From the NCBI GenBank assembly GCA_017522795.1, contig JAFWXZ010000032.1:1-63883 (forward strand): a stretch of DNA of 63,883 bases, written 5' to 3'. The notes below the pieces were generated by a model, which saw only the letters and a list, made by a program, of their open reading frames with translations, did no database searches and had not been told where the DNA came from. This DNA comes from Clostridia bacterium. GTDB lineage: Bacteria > Bacillota > Clostridia > Oscillospirales > CAG-272. Of the stretch, positions 43,881 through 53,249 are shown one piece after another; positions within the stretch are counted from its first letter, which is position 1, and each line of letters begins with the position of its first letter. The position numbers and the translations under genes were made by a program.

Positions 43881-44448
43881 TTATAAAAACAATAATAAAT
43901 GAGGTGGAAAATCGAGTTAAAATGGTGGATACCACTCTAAAAAACACCGTTTTAAGCGCTGAATCAGCCCTAAAAACAGCCTTAAAGACTTGAATTAACG
44001 GAAAAATTAAGTTTTCCATACTTTTATATTATTTTGAAAACCTTTTTACTTGTTTTTTTGAAATTTCTGCGAGTTTTATAATTTTTTCGCTTATTTTTGC
44101 CCAAAATTTCAATTTTTATTCGGTTTTTCAAGATTTTTTCGTTAAAAAACAAATTTTGATCGAAAATTACGCGGTTTTTGCAAACTTTTTATGTAAACAA
44201 AAGTTAGGGTTTTAAGCGATTTTGAGGGTTAATTCGAGGCAAAATCCTTTATTTGCGACTTTCGCCGTAGCTTGATGAAATTTCGCTATGCTATCAGTTC
44301 AAAAGGCTGCGCGGAAAACCAAATCTTACTCATTTTCATCATCTTAATTATTTTGATGTGATTTATGATATAATATGATAAAAGATTTGCGAGTTTTTTG
44401 CCCTATCCGCAATAAATATACACATATAAATTCAATTAAGAATATAAA
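43881..44448. other. Gene-free, strand-asymmetric AT-rich region
   Basis: I see no credible gene in about 570 bp. The plus strand has many short T-runs (TTTTT about every 15-20 bp between 44030 and 44170). A weak SigA-like TATAAT lies near 44371 on the plus strand. The part around 44260-44300 has GCCGTAG and CGCTATG words like other non-coding gaps here. Confidence 0.5.
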
Positions 44449-44481
44449 AAAATGGGTGACCAGCAGGTGGTCACCCATTTT
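44449..44481 (-). terminator. Terminator of rplJL
   Basis: On the minus strand AAAATGGGTGACCA-CCTGC-TGGTCACCCATTTT, then TTTATATT. It stops the transcript directly after rplL. Confidence 0.93.
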
Positions 44482-44497
44482 CTCTATGAAGATGAAA

Positions 44498-44869
44498 TTA
44501 CTTAACCTCAACCTCTGCGCCTGCAGCCTTGAGCTGCTCAGCGATCTTCTCAGCCTCGTCCTTTGCGATGCCTTCCTTGATGGTCTTAGGAGCTGCCTCA
44601 ACGAGGTCCTTAGCGTCCTTAAGGCCAAGACCGGTAAGCTCACGAACAACCTTGATAACGTTGAGCTTGGAAGCGCCTGCTGCCTTAAGTACAACGTCAA
44701 ACTCGGTCTTCTCCTCAACGGGAGCTGCTGCTGCGCCGGGAGCTGCTGCTACTGCTACGGGAGCTGCGGATACACCGAACTCCTCCTCAAGTGCCTTTAC
44801 GAGATCTGCGAGTTCAAGAATGGTAAGACCCTTTACGATTTCAAGGATCTGAGTAGACTTTTCGTTCAT
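44498..44869 (-). CDS. rplL: 50S ribosomal protein L7/L12
   Basis: The 123-residue stalk protein has an N-terminal dimerisation domain ([20 protein letters not shown]) and an Ala-rich hinge (about 38-55). The C-terminal factor-binding domain carries [24 protein letters not shown] and ends EVEVK. It recruits GTPase translation factors. It follows rplJ by 55 bp. A terminator comes next, so rpoBC is not linked here. Confidence 0.98.
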   Translation of the reverse strand: MNEKSTQILEIVKGLTILELADLVKALEEEFGVSAAPVAVAAAPGAAAAPVEEKTEFDVVLKAAGASKLNVIKVVRELTGLGLKDAKDLVEAAPKTIKEGIAKDEAEKIAEQLKAAGAEVEVK

Positions 44870-44924
44870 TTTAAAATCCTCCGTTATTTAAGAAATTTTA
44901 TACTGTGTAAATGTGTTGCAGAAA

Positions 44925-45470
44925 TTAAGCCTCTGCAGGAGCTTCCTCGGTAGCTGCTTCCTCAGCGGGAGCTGCCTCACCGTCTTTGTCGATAATTGCC
45001 TGAAGTACGTATGCAAAGCTGTAAAGGGACGACTGAAGGCTGCCCATCATACGACCAATGAGTACTTCCTTAGAGGGAGTCTCTGCAAGGTCAATAACGC
45101 CTGCCTGATCAAGTAAACCACCGTCAACGAAACCAGCCTTGATCTCGAAGCCCTTAACCTTATCGGCATACTGCTTCATAATCTTTGCTGCTGCGATGGG
45201 ATCGTCCTGGCTGATTGCGATTGCGGTCATACCGTTAAGGTGCTGCTTCATATCACCGTAACCTGCGATGTCGCAAGCACGACCGGTGAGGGTGTTCTTC
45301 ATAACGGTGTATTCTACACCAGCCTTACGAAGAGCCGCACGAAGCTCGGTATCCTCAGCCACTGTAATGCCTTCATACTTCACGAGAACGCCTGCTGCAG
45401 CGGACTGGAGCTTAGCGGCAAGTGCTTCAACGACCTGCTTCTTCTCTTCAAGAATCTTATTACTTGGCAT
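44925..45470 (-). CDS. rplJ: 50S ribosomal protein L10
   Basis: L10 anchors the L7/L12 dimers on the ribosome and represses its own operon through the leader. The ATG at 45470 with GGAGGTG 5 nt upstream gives 181 residues. KILEEKKQVVEALAAKL opens the RNA-binding domain, and TVMKNTLTGRACDIAG is conserved. The Ala/Glu-rich tail carries the L7/L12-binding helix (SSLYSFAYVLQAI). Confidence 0.97.
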   Translation of the reverse strand: MPSNKILEEKKQVVEALAAKLQSAAAGVLVKYEGITVAEDTELRAALRKAGVEYTVMKNTLTGRACDIAGYGDMKQHLNGMTAIAISQDDPIAAAKIMKQYADKVKGFEIKAGFVDGGLLDQAGVIDLAETPSKEVLIGRMMGSLQSSLYSFAYVLQAIIDKDGEAAPAEEAATEEAPAEA

Positions 45471-45499
45471 TTTTTCACCTCCATAAAAATTCAATAAAA

Positions 45500-45625
45500 A
45501 ATATCCTTTTCCGAGCTTGGCGCAAACCACCCCCGAGAAAAGGACAACAATAATACAAATATTAAAGTTTACTTACCTCGGCAGGAAAGCTGACGCTTTT
45601 ACCGGAACCTGCTGTCTTCGGACTT
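45500..45625 (-). ncRNA. L10 leader (autoregulatory r-protein leader)
   Basis: The minus strand contains CCGAAGACAGCAGGTTCCGG, then AGCTTTCCTGCCGAGGTAA, the hallmark of the L10 leader (Rfam L10_leader, kink-turn and bulge region). A second stem (CCTTTTCTCGGGGG with CCAAGCTCGGAAAAGG) follows near 45507-45540. L10, or L10 with L7/L12, would bind here to repress the operon. Confidence 0.9.
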
Positions 45626-45629
45626 AGTT

Positions 45630-45658
45630 ATTATACAATATTATTTATTATTTGTCAA
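45630..45658 (-). promoter_or_regulatory. Consensus promoter of rplJL
   Basis: On the minus strand a perfect TTGACA, 17 bp and TATAAT. Confidence 0.93.
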
Positions 45659-45752
45659 TAGGTTTATGAAAAGTTTTTTAAAATTATTTATGCATAAGAG
45701 TATAATCTGTCGCGGCAGAGTTTACCGTGCCACCTCACCTTACGTAAGGATG

Positions 45753-45959
45753 CTAATTTTTATCCTTAGTATATACCATAACGTCCTCAACTCTGCAATC
45801 AAGAATTGTGCAAAGATCATTAAGAGTGACCGTAGTTATAGGTCTGTTATGCTTGAGTCTGTCGATAAGACCGCGACTGATATTATATTTGTTAATAAGA
45901 GTATAGGTAGTTATACCTTTCTCTTTCATCGTCTTGTATAAAGGCTCGTAAGAAATCAT
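45753..45959 (-). CDS. Small XRE-family (HTH_26) regulator
   Basis: The 68-residue protein is a compact Cro/CI-like domain of the YozG type: LYKTMKEKGITTYTLINKYN, then the recognition helix ISRGLIDRLKHNRPITT, and LNDLCTILDCRVEDVMVY. Such proteins control nearby genes or small mobile elements, but none is evident here. It lies downstream of rsgA on the same strand, 27 bp after its stop. It may therefore be read through from the housekeeping operon. Confidence 0.85.
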   Translation of the reverse strand: MISYEPLYKTMKEKGITTYTLINKYNISRGLIDRLKHNRPITTVTLNDLCTILDCRVEDVMVYTKDKN

Positions 45960-45986
45960 ATTTTTGTTGTAATATTATAGCATTTT

Positions 45987-46922
45987 TTAATATGTCGATT
46001 TATTCTTCAAAACTCTGTAAATAGCACGATAGCTCTCAAGACGGGTGGGCGCGATTTTACCCTCGGCAGCGGCTGCCGCGACGGCACATTCATCCACTCC
46101 CTCGCCAACGTGGGCGCAGTCGGCATAGCGACACTTACCTAAGTAGGGCAAAAGCTCGGGGAATGTGGGAAGAAGCTCCTCAAGCGAGAAGAAGTCAAAG
46201 CGGGCAAAATCAATAAGCGAGAAGCCCGGTGTATCGGCAAGGAAGCCCGTTTCGACGCTATTTTCAATATCAAAGATCTCAACGTGGCGGGTGGTATGTC
46301 TGCCGCGCTCGATCTTGCGTGAGATCTCTGCGGTGGCAAGAGTAAGGCTGGGGAAAAGGGTGTTCATCAGAGTGGATTTACCTACGCCCGACGCACCTGC
46401 AAAGGCAGAGGTCTTGCCCGATATCACGTTCTCCTTAATGTATGCGGCAAGCTCGGCGGTACCAATGCCAGCCTCGGAGGAGGTGACGAAGGTGGGAATC
46501 CCCACAAGACGATATATAGCCGCGTACTCCTCTGCCGCCTCCGACTGAAGATCCGACTTTGTGATAACGACGACGGGGGTAATGGAGTTATAATTTGCGA
46601 TAGCGATAAGCTTGTCCACCGTTTCAATGACGGGCGAGGGCTTTGCCGCCGCAAAAACTATGAAAAGATAATCAAGATTGGCAAGTGGGGGACGGATAAG
46701 CGAATTTTTGCGAGGGTGAATAGCCGAGATAACAATGCCGTCGGGAGTTGAATCGTCAACAGTGACGGTGACGTTATCACCTATAAGCACCTTTGCTTCA
46801 TCGCGCTTCAAAACACCCTTGGCGCGACAGGCAAGACGGTCAATCTTACCGCCCTCGTCTATTCTGACCTCGTACAGACCGCCAAGTCCCTTGACGACCT
46901 TGCCTCTTTTTTCTGTAATCAA
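45987..46922 (-). CDS. rsgA: Ribosome biogenesis GTPase RsgA
   Basis: A circularly permuted GTPase that checks late 30S maturation. TTG at 46922 is the start: AAGGAAG lies 9 nt upstream and one base separates it from the rlmN stop. The 311 residues hold an OB fold, then the G motifs in permuted order (TKSDL as G4, GASGVGKSTLMN as G1, DTPGF as G3), and a zinc knuckle (CRYADCAHVGEGVDEC). It ends the nrdR-to-rsgA cluster. Confidence 0.96.
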   Translation of the reverse strand: MITEKRGKVVKGLGGLYEVRIDEGGKIDRLACRAKGVLKRDEAKVLIGDNVTVTVDDSTPDGIVISAIHPRKNSLIRPPLANLDYLFIVFAAAKPSPVIETVDKLIAIANYNSITPVVVITKSDLQSEAAEEYAAIYRLVGIPTFVTSSEAGIGTAELAAYIKENVISGKTSAFAGASGVGKSTLMNTLFPSLTLATAEISRKIERGRHTTRHVEIFDIENSVETGFLADTPGFSLIDFARFDFFSLEELLPTFPELLPYLGKCRYADCAHVGEGVDECAVAAAAAEGKIAPTRLESYRAIYRVLKNKSTY

Positions 46923-46923
46923 A

Positions 46924-47985
46924 TTAATTTTCTTCCTTATTTAATAAATTAGAGCGTCGAAGCTGACCGCATGCGGCGTTTACATCGCTGCCAAGTCTAC
47001 GTCTTACAGTTGCGGTTATTCCACGCCTTTCAAGCGTTTTCGCAAAGGCGTTGACCGATTCGACAGTTCCCTTCTTAAAGCCTGTTTCCTTAACCTCGTT
47101 TACGCGGATAAGATTGACGTGGATAGGTGCGCCCGAGGAACGGAATGCGCCGAGCAAAACATTTGCAAGCTCGGTGGCATCTGCCTCGCTGTCATTTTTC
47201 CCCGAGATGAGCGTGTACTCAAAGGAAATACGTCTGCCCGTCTTCTTGTAATAAGAAAGGCAGGCGGAAAGGAGGTCTGACACACCCCATTTGTTGTTTA
47301 TAGGCATAATCTCCGAGCGGCGCGTATCATTTGCCGCGTGGAGAGAAATGGACAGGGTTATTGGCAGATTTTCCTCTGCCAGCTTATTTATACCGTCAAC
47401 GACACCGCAGGTGGAAAGAGATATATGGCGGTAGCCGATATTAAGTCCGTCGGGGTGGTTGACAAGCTGAAGGAATTTAATAACGTTATCATAATTATCA
47501 AGAGGCTCGCCAATGCCCATCATAACTATGTTGGAGATGCGCTCTCCGCTATCGCGCTCGGCGGCGATAACCTGACCGAGAAGCTCGGACGGAAGGAGAT
47601 CGCGGACTCTGCCACCAATAGTAGAAGCGCAGAATTTGCAGCCCATACGGCAGCCTACCTGGCTGGAGATGCAAAGGGTATTGCCGTGCTTATAGCGCAT
47701 AAAAACACTCTCTATACAGGCTCCGTCGTACAGGCGGAAGAGGTATTTCACCATGCCGTCGATTTTGGAAACATGCTTTTCCTCCACATTAGGCAGGGTG
47801 TCAAGAGTTTCTGCCACAAGGCGCTCCCTGAGTGCCTTGGACAAATTAGTGATATCTGCTATTCGCTCACCCTTGTGAAGTCTTACAAAAACCTGCTTTG
47901 CGCGGAATTTCGGCTCACCAATCGAGAGAAAATAATCCTCAAGCTCGTGGGGCAAAAGCGAATATAAGTCAACTTTAGTTGTCAT
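46924..47985 (-). CDS. rlmN: Dual-specificity 23S rRNA/tRNA adenine C2-methyltransferase RlmN
   Basis: A radical SAM enzyme that methylates A2503 of 23S rRNA and A37 of some tRNAs. The 353 residues contain CRMGCKFCAS (cluster cysteines), GIGEPLDNYDNV, and the C-terminal Cys in AACGQL that completes the two-cysteine mechanism. It sits 3 bp after rsmB, as in the B. subtilis operon. Confidence 0.97.
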   Translation of the reverse strand: MTTKVDLYSLLPHELEDYFLSIGEPKFRAKQVFVRLHKGERIADITNLSKALRERLVAETLDTLPNVEEKHVSKIDGMVKYLFRLYDGACIESVFMRYKHGNTLCISSQVGCRMGCKFCASTIGGRVRDLLPSELLGQVIAAERDSGERISNIVMMGIGEPLDNYDNVIKFLQLVNHPDGLNIGYRHISLSTCGVVDGINKLAEENLPITLSISLHAANDTRRSEIMPINNKWGVSDLLSACLSYYKKTGRRISFEYTLISGKNDSEADATELANVLLGAFRSSGAPIHVNLIRVNEVKETGFKKGTVESVNAFAKTLERRGITATVRRRLGSDVNAACGQLRRSNLLNKEEN

Positions 47986-47988
47986 TTT

Positions 47989-49299
47989 TTACATTTTCCT
48001 TTTAATTTTCGCCATAAAGAAGCCGTCCGTTCTATGTACGTGAGGCAGAAGTGTCAGCATACCGTTATCGCAGGAGATATCTCCTACGGTAAAGGGGACA
48101 AGGGTAAAATCGGGGTTGGCGGTGATAAAGGTTCTGACCACGTCCTCATTTTCCTCGGGGTTAAGGGTACAGGTGGAGTAAACCAGCTCGCCATCCTCCT
48201 TCAGATACCTTGCAGAAGCGGTAAGTATATCAAGCTGAACTGCAGGGAGAGATGATGCATTCGATATATCCTTATAGCGCAGGTCAGGCTTTTTGCCAAG
48301 GACACCGAGTCCTGAGCAGGGCGCGTCGCAGATAACCTTATCAGCCGTGCCGATAAGCTTTCTGTCGGGATCAATGGCATTTCTGCCAAGGGCGGTTATA
48401 CAGTCAAAGCCGAGACGGGATGCACCTGAGCTTACAAGCGAAAGCTTGCTCTCGTGAAGGTCGAAGGCGCGAATGTCGCACTTTCCGCCCGTAAGAATTG
48501 CCGCGCCGAAGCTCTTACCACCAGGGGCGGCACAAACGTCGATGATAAGGTCGTTTTCGCTGGGCGCAAGAACCTCGGAGCATACCGCAGACGCCCTGTC
48601 CTGAACGAAGAAATATCCCTCATCAAAGCCTGGAAGCCACTCGGGATTCACCGATATAGGAATACGCAGAGAATTTGGCGCGAGCGTATTGCTCTCCACG
48701 GGATAGCCGTCTGCCACAAGCATATCAGCGTATTCCAAAACCGATACTTTACTCGTGTTTACCGTAATATCGGTGTATTTTTCATTATTAAAGAAATCAA
48801 GTATTTGCTCGGTTGCCTCTCTGCCGAAAAGAGTGTCAAAATGCTTTACGGTTGCCAAGGGGAAGGAGTGCTTCACCGACAGATATCGGCGGTAATTCTT
48901 CTCCTCAGGAGGCATAGGCAGATCGTTCTTTCGCCTTGCGACAGCGCGAAGCACACCGTTGACGAATGAACGCTCACCGGGATTTTTTGACAAGCTGACG
49001 GTCTCGTTTACCGCCGCGTAGTCGGGTATAGATCTCATATCAATAAGCTGACAGAGACCAAGACGGAGGATATTCTTGGTATGGGTATCAATGCTGCTCT
49101 CCGAGCGCTCTGAAATGGCGCAGATATAGTAATCGTAGGTAAGCTTTCGCTCCACGGTGGTATATAAAAGCGCAGTCAAAGCCGCCTTATCCTCACGGGA
49201 CAAATTATCTGTCAGGTGAGAGGAAAGCGAGAGATTTACAAATTTGCCGCCCGCCTCGTATTCCTCAAGCAGACGAAGAGCTATTTGTCTTAGGTTCAT
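47989..49299 (-). CDS. rsmB: 16S rRNA (cytosine967-C5)-methyltransferase RsmB
   Basis: The 436-residue protein has an N-terminal NusB-like RNA-binding domain (LRQIALRLLEEYEAGG to FVNGVLRAVAR) and a C-terminal SAM domain. DVCAAPGGKSFGAA is the SAM loop, CDAPCSGLGVLGKKPD holds one catalytic Cys, and YSTCTLNPEENEDVV holds the nucleophile. I start at ATG 49299; AAGGAG is 12 nt away, slightly far. A palindromic element separates it from fmt. Confidence 0.95.
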   Translation of the reverse strand: MNLRQIALRLLEEYEAGGKFVNLSLSSHLTDNLSREDKAALTALLYTTVERKLTYDYYICAISERSESSIDTHTKNILRLGLCQLIDMRSIPDYAAVNETVSLSKNPGERSFVNGVLRAVARRKNDLPMPPEEKNYRRYLSVKHSFPLATVKHFDTLFGREATEQILDFFNNEKYTDITVNTSKVSVLEYADMLVADGYPVESNTLAPNSLRIPISVNPEWLPGFDEGYFFVQDRASAVCSEVLAPSENDLIIDVCAAPGGKSFGAAILTGGKCDIRAFDLHESKLSLVSSGASRLGFDCITALGRNAIDPDRKLIGTADKVICDAPCSGLGVLGKKPDLRYKDISNASSLPAVQLDILTASARYLKEDGELVYSTCTLNPEENEDVVRTFITANPDFTLVPFTVGDISCDNGMLTLLPHVHRTDGFFMAKIKRKM

Positions 49300-49324
49300 A
49301 GATATAACCACTCCTTTCGTTAGT

Positions 49325-49420
49325 GCGGTCGTTTGTCTTCGGTTTTCGGAAGAAAATTCGTTTCATCCTCTACGAAACGAAAGACACAAACGACGGTTTG
49401 AAAATTATATTTTCAAACAT
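49325..49420. repeat. Nested palindromic element between rsmB and fmt
   Basis: Outer arms GTCGTTTGTCTT and AAGACACAAACGAC (2-nt insertion) enclose TTCGTTTC...GAAACGAA. Beside it lies a second palindrome, GTTTGAAAA-TTATA-TTTTCAAAC (49396-49418). No T-tract follows, so these are not ordinary terminators. The element lies within an operon. Confidence 0.8.
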
Positions 49421-49457
49421 CCTACCTCCGTTTTTTAAAATTACTAAAGGTATCAGA

Positions 49458-50393
49458 TTACTCAAGAATATCGCCAAGAGCTATCTTTCTGCCGCGGACG
49501 AATGCGCCAGCACTCATTTTGCCCTTGCCCTCGGGAATAAGAAGGGTTATCTTCAGCGCCCCCTCGCCACAGGCTACGGTGACAAATCCGTCCCCCTTGT
49601 CGCTGAGGTCAATGACCTCGCCGGGTCTTCCCTTTCCCGATACCACCGTTGCTTTATTAATCTTCAGCATTTTGCCGTTAAGATAGGCAAACGCGCCGGG
49701 GATCGGAGTGACACCGCGAATGATGCAGTCGAGCCTTGCCGCAGGCAGAGTAAAGTCCACCTTGCAATCCTCCTTCTCCACCTTCTTCGCATAGCAGGCA
49801 AGAGAGTCGTCCTGCTTGATTCTGTCAGCTGTACCAAGATAAATTTTCTCAATAGTTTCGGAAAGAAGTTTGCCGCCCACCTCTGCCGAGCGATCGTGAA
49901 TAGCCTCAAAATCATCCTCGGGAAGTATGGGGAATTTCTCGACCGAGATAATATCTCCCGTGTCAAGTCCCTCTGCCATATACATTACTGTGACGCCCGT
50001 CTCCTGCTCTCCCTCCATAATAGCCCGCTGCATAGGTGCGGCGCCACGATACTTGGGAAGAAGGGATACGTGTAGATTTACACAGCCGTATTTTGGGTAT
50101 TCAATTACGTTAAGAGGCAGGATCTTGCCGTAAGCAACCACAACGATTATCTCGGGCTTATACGTATCAAGAAGAGCTGCAAACGCCTCGTCACGAAGGG
50201 TAGCGGGGGTGTGAACGGGAATACCGTGCTCCATCGCTAAAGTCTTTACCGGCGTGGGGGTCATAACGTTTCCTCTGCCGCGAGGCTTGTCCTCACGGGT
50301 GATTACAGCGCATATGCCGTGACCGTCCTCAATAAGACGGCTAAGACAGGTAGCCGATATTTCGGGCGTACCCATAAACATAATATTTTTCAT
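49458..50393 (-). CDS. fmt: Methionyl-tRNA formyltransferase
   Basis: Formylates Met-tRNAi using 10-formyl-THF. The 311 residues show the formyl-transferase fold: NIMFMGTPEISATCL start, VVVAYGKILPLNVI, HVSLLPKYRGAAPMQRAI (catalytic Asn/His region) and GVTVMYMAEGLDTGDI. The C-terminal tRNA-binding domain closes the protein. It follows def by 15 bp, the usual pair for formylation and deformylation. Confidence 0.98.
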   Translation of the reverse strand: MKNIMFMGTPEISATCLSRLIEDGHGICAVITREDKPRGRGNVMTPTPVKTLAMEHGIPVHTPATLRDEAFAALLDTYKPEIIVVVAYGKILPLNVIEYPKYGCVNLHVSLLPKYRGAAPMQRAIMEGEQETGVTVMYMAEGLDTGDIISVEKFPILPEDDFEAIHDRSAEVGGKLLSETIEKIYLGTADRIKQDDSLACYAKKVEKEDCKVDFTLPAARLDCIIRGVTPIPGAFAYLNGKMLKINKATVVSGKGRPGEVIDLSDKGDGFVTVACGEGALKITLLIPEGKGKMSAGAFVRGRKIALGDILE

Positions 50394-50408
50394 TAGATAA
50401 AATCCTTA

Positions 50409-50864
50409 CTAATCAGTCAGCTTTTTGATCTGAACGTCAATATAGAGCTTGCCGTCCAGGTGATCGCACTCGTGGCAGATGGCGCGGGCAAGCAGATCTG
50501 TACCGCTGAGCTCAAACTCCTCGCCGTGACGGTCTGTCGCTCTTACAGTGACAGCCTTCGGGCGCTTGGTGATGCCGTACTCACCTGGGTTGGAGAGGCA
50601 TCCCTCCTGCTCGTTCTGCTCACCCGAGAAGGCGATGATCTTGGGGTTGATAAGCTCGATTACGTTGCCATCCTCGACCTCAATAACGACTATACGGCGA
50701 AGAACGCCGACCTGCACGGCTGCAAGTCCGCATCCGCCTGCCTCACGCATAGTCTCAACCATATCGTCAAGCAGTGTGAGTATTCTGGGGGTGATCTCCG
50801 TCACGGGTCTTGAAACCTTGCGAAGCATAGGATCGCCAAATTTTACTATCTTTAATTTTGCCAT
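50409..50864 (-). CDS. def: Peptide deformylase
   Basis: Removes the formyl group from nascent chains. In 151 residues the three metalloprotease motifs are present: GCGLAAVQVG, EGCLSNPG (metal Cys) and HECDHLDG (metal His pair with catalytic Glu). The stop is TAG. It lies between priA and fmt. Confidence 0.98.
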   Translation of the reverse strand: MAKLKIVKFGDPMLRKVSRPVTEITPRILTLLDDMVETMREAGGCGLAAVQVGVLRRIVVIEVEDGNVIELINPKIIAFSGEQNEQEGCLSNPGEYGITKRPKAVTVRATDRHGEEFELSGTDLLARAICHECDHLDGKLYIDVQIKKLTD

Positions 50865-50873
50865 ATTTTCTCC

Positions 50874-53114
50874 TTAAACGGTCATAGGGTTCATATCCAC
50901 TGCAAGAGTCACCTTACGGGAGGTGGAGAACTCGCAGAGCAGCTCGTGGAAAAGTCCGCGTGACTGCTTATTTAGCTTACATTTTACGACCATTCTCATT
51001 CTGTATTTTTCATTTATTTTATAAACCTGTGCCTCAAAAGGACCGAATACGATAAAGGGCAGCTTGCCAAGCTCTCCGCTAAGCTTACTAAGAAGCGTAT
51101 CGGACAGATGCTTTGACTCGCGAAGCAGCTCCTCCTCATCCTCCGAGGTCAAGGTAAGATTTACTATATCACAGAAGGGCGGGTATGAAAGCTCGCGACG
51201 GAGCGCGATCTCGCCCTCATAAAACTTCTCATAATCCTGAAGACAGGCAAGCCTGATAACCTCATTCTTCGGCGCGTAGGTCTGGATAACGGCGATGCCT
51301 CCGTCGGTGGCTCTGCCCGCTCTGCCGATCACCTGCGTAAGAAGCGAAAAGGTCTTTTCCGCCGCGCGAAAATCGCTGACGTAAAGGGAGGTATCCGCAA
51401 GAGCAACGCCGACTAGAGTCACCCTCGGGAAATCGTGTCCCTTTGCAACCATCTGGGTACCGAGAAGTATATCGTGGCGTCCCTCTCGGAAGTCCTCAAG
51501 CATTCTGTCATAGGACATTTTCGTGCCCGTGATGTCTGCATCCATACGGAGAACAGACATATCGGGAATGTATTTGTTAAGCTCTGCCTCCAGCTTCTGC
51601 GTGCCGTAGCCCAGGAAGGATAGCTTGTCCGCCAAGCAGGATGGACATACCTTCGGCACTCGCTCGCTGTATCCGCACATATGGCAAAGCAGCTTACCGC
51701 CGTCCTTGCCGTTGTGATAGGTAAGCGACACCGAGCATCTGGGACAGGAAAGCACCTCTCCGCACTCCTTACAGCTTATCTGCGTGGAATAGCCACGACG
51801 GTTGAGGAAGAGGATCGCCTGATTTTCATTCTCGTAAACCGAGTTCAGCGACTTCAGCAGTCGGTCGCTTATGGGAGAGGTATTACCGAGGCGAAGCTCC
51901 TCACGCATATCAACGATGATCGCATCGGGAAGCCTTACACCGCCGTATCTCTCACGCAGAGGAACGAGGGTATAAACACCCGTTTTTGCCTTATAAAAGC
52001 TCTCAAGTGAGGGGGTTGCCGAGGCGAGAAGCATCAATGCCTTATTCTTGCCGCAACGATATGCGGCTATATCACGGGCGTGGTACTTAGGATCCGACTC
52101 GGACTTATAGGTATGCTCGTGCTCCTCGTCAATAACTATCATACCGATATTGTCAAGGGGAGCAAATATTGCCGAACGGGTGCCTATTACAAGGTCCACC
52201 TCGCCCCGCTTGATTCTGCGCCAGGCGTCAAAGCGCTCGCCCTGAGAGAGAGAGGAATGTATTACCGCAACCCGCTCGCCGTATCTGCGGCAAAAGATGT
52301 TGACTGTCTGTGGTGTCAGCGCGATTTCGGGTACTAGCATTATTACCCGTCTGCCCTCTGATAGCGTCTTGTCAATGGCTTTCATTATGACCTTTGTCTT
52401 GCCGCTGCCCGTTACTCCAAAGAGCAGCGCCGCACGAGCCTCATCGGAAAGCAGCTCCGACTCGATAGTATCGTATGCGGTCTGTTGGGCGGAACTCAGG
52501 ACTATCTCGGAGTTGTCCTTTATCCTGGCATATTCAGCATAAGGATTACGGATGCTCTCCGACTGAATTATTTTGATTATGCCCTTGTCCGCAAGGGCGG
52601 AAATGTTTGCGTAGGACACGCCGGGGGTGGCTCTGATAAGCTCAATATCAGCGATACCTATGCTCTTGAGATACTCGACAACAAGCCTCTGTCCCTCACT
52701 GCGAAGCCCTGCCCTGCCCTTTGCCGCAAGGAGAGCGTCAGCTTCCTCGGGTGAGAGTGTCAGCACGCAGGTCTTTTTCACCTTGACGCTAGGGATATCC
52801 GAAAGCGCCGCAGGAGGTATAACCGACCGTGCCGCCTCGCCAAAGCTGCAGAGAGTGTGCCCTTTCATAAACAGACAGAGTCCAAGCATCTCTTCACTCA
52901 ATGAATAACGGGTGTCAAGCCGTGAGTGAACCGACTTGATTCTCTCCCCTTCACAGGCATCCTTTACCCGAGTGACGACCGCAAGGCGCAGAGAGTTAGC
53001 TCTGCCAAAGGGAACCTTTACGATATCGCCCGCGCGAATATCGTCCTCGCATAAATAGTCAAAGGGGCGGTCTATATGATATGGAGCATCAAAAAGATAT
53101 ACTTCACAATACAT
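50874..53114 (-). CDS. priA: Primosomal protein N' (PriA helicase)
   Basis: PriA restarts stalled replication forks. ATG 53114 with GAGG 8 nt upstream gives 746 residues. The N-terminal DNA-binding domain begins with the usual [27 protein letters not shown] is Walker A, VIDEEHEHTYKSE is motif II, and the helicase-embedded zinc sites are C--C, CPRC, CHMC and CPSC. QVIGRAGRA is motif VI. It lies between rpoZ and def, as in Bacillus but without coaBC. Confidence 0.97.
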   Translation of the reverse strand: MYCEVYLFDAPYHIDRPFDYLCEDDIRAGDIVKVPFGRANSLRLAVVTRVKDACEGERIKSVHSRLDTRYSLSEEMLGLCLFMKGHTLCSFGEAARSVIPPAALSDIPSVKVKKTCVLTLSPEEADALLAAKGRAGLRSEGQRLVVEYLKSIGIADIELIRATPGVSYANISALADKGIIKIIQSESIRNPYAEYARIKDNSEIVLSSAQQTAYDTIESELLSDEARAALLFGVTGSGKTKVIMKAIDKTLSEGRRVIMLVPEIALTPQTVNIFCRRYGERVAVIHSSLSQGERFDAWRRIKRGEVDLVIGTRSAIFAPLDNIGMIVIDEEHEHTYKSESDPKYHARDIAAYRCGKNKALMLLASATPSLESFYKAKTGVYTLVPLRERYGGVRLPDAIIVDMREELRLGNTSPISDRLLKSLNSVYENENQAILFLNRRGYSTQISCKECGEVLSCPRCSVSLTYHNGKDGGKLLCHMCGYSERVPKVCPSCLADKLSFLGYGTQKLEAELNKYIPDMSVLRMDADITGTKMSYDRMLEDFREGRHDILLGTQMVAKGHDFPRVTLVGVALADTSLYVSDFRAAEKTFSLLTQVIGRAGRATDGGIAVIQTYAPKNEVIRLACLQDYEKFYEGEIALRRELSYPPFCDIVNLTLTSEDEEELLRESKHLSDTLLSKLSGELGKLPFIVFGPFEAQVYKINEKYRMRMVVKCKLNKQSRGLFHELLCEFSTSRKVTLAVDMNPMTV

Positions 53115-53249
53115 ACAGTCCACCTCTTTTCCCTTTTTGTTTGGTTTTTAATTAAGATATGTGTTTTTTGAGATAAAATTGTCGCTTGTGACCGATGGCG
53201 CAGATATCTGCGGCGAGAGTTCAGCAACGGCAATTATAGTCAAAAAACA

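Noticed and set aside
43621-44019. Minus-strand frame crossing the glyA 3' end
   Set aside because: It runs through the glyA terminator and coding end, lacks a ribosome site, and has low-complexity Phe/Ser content.
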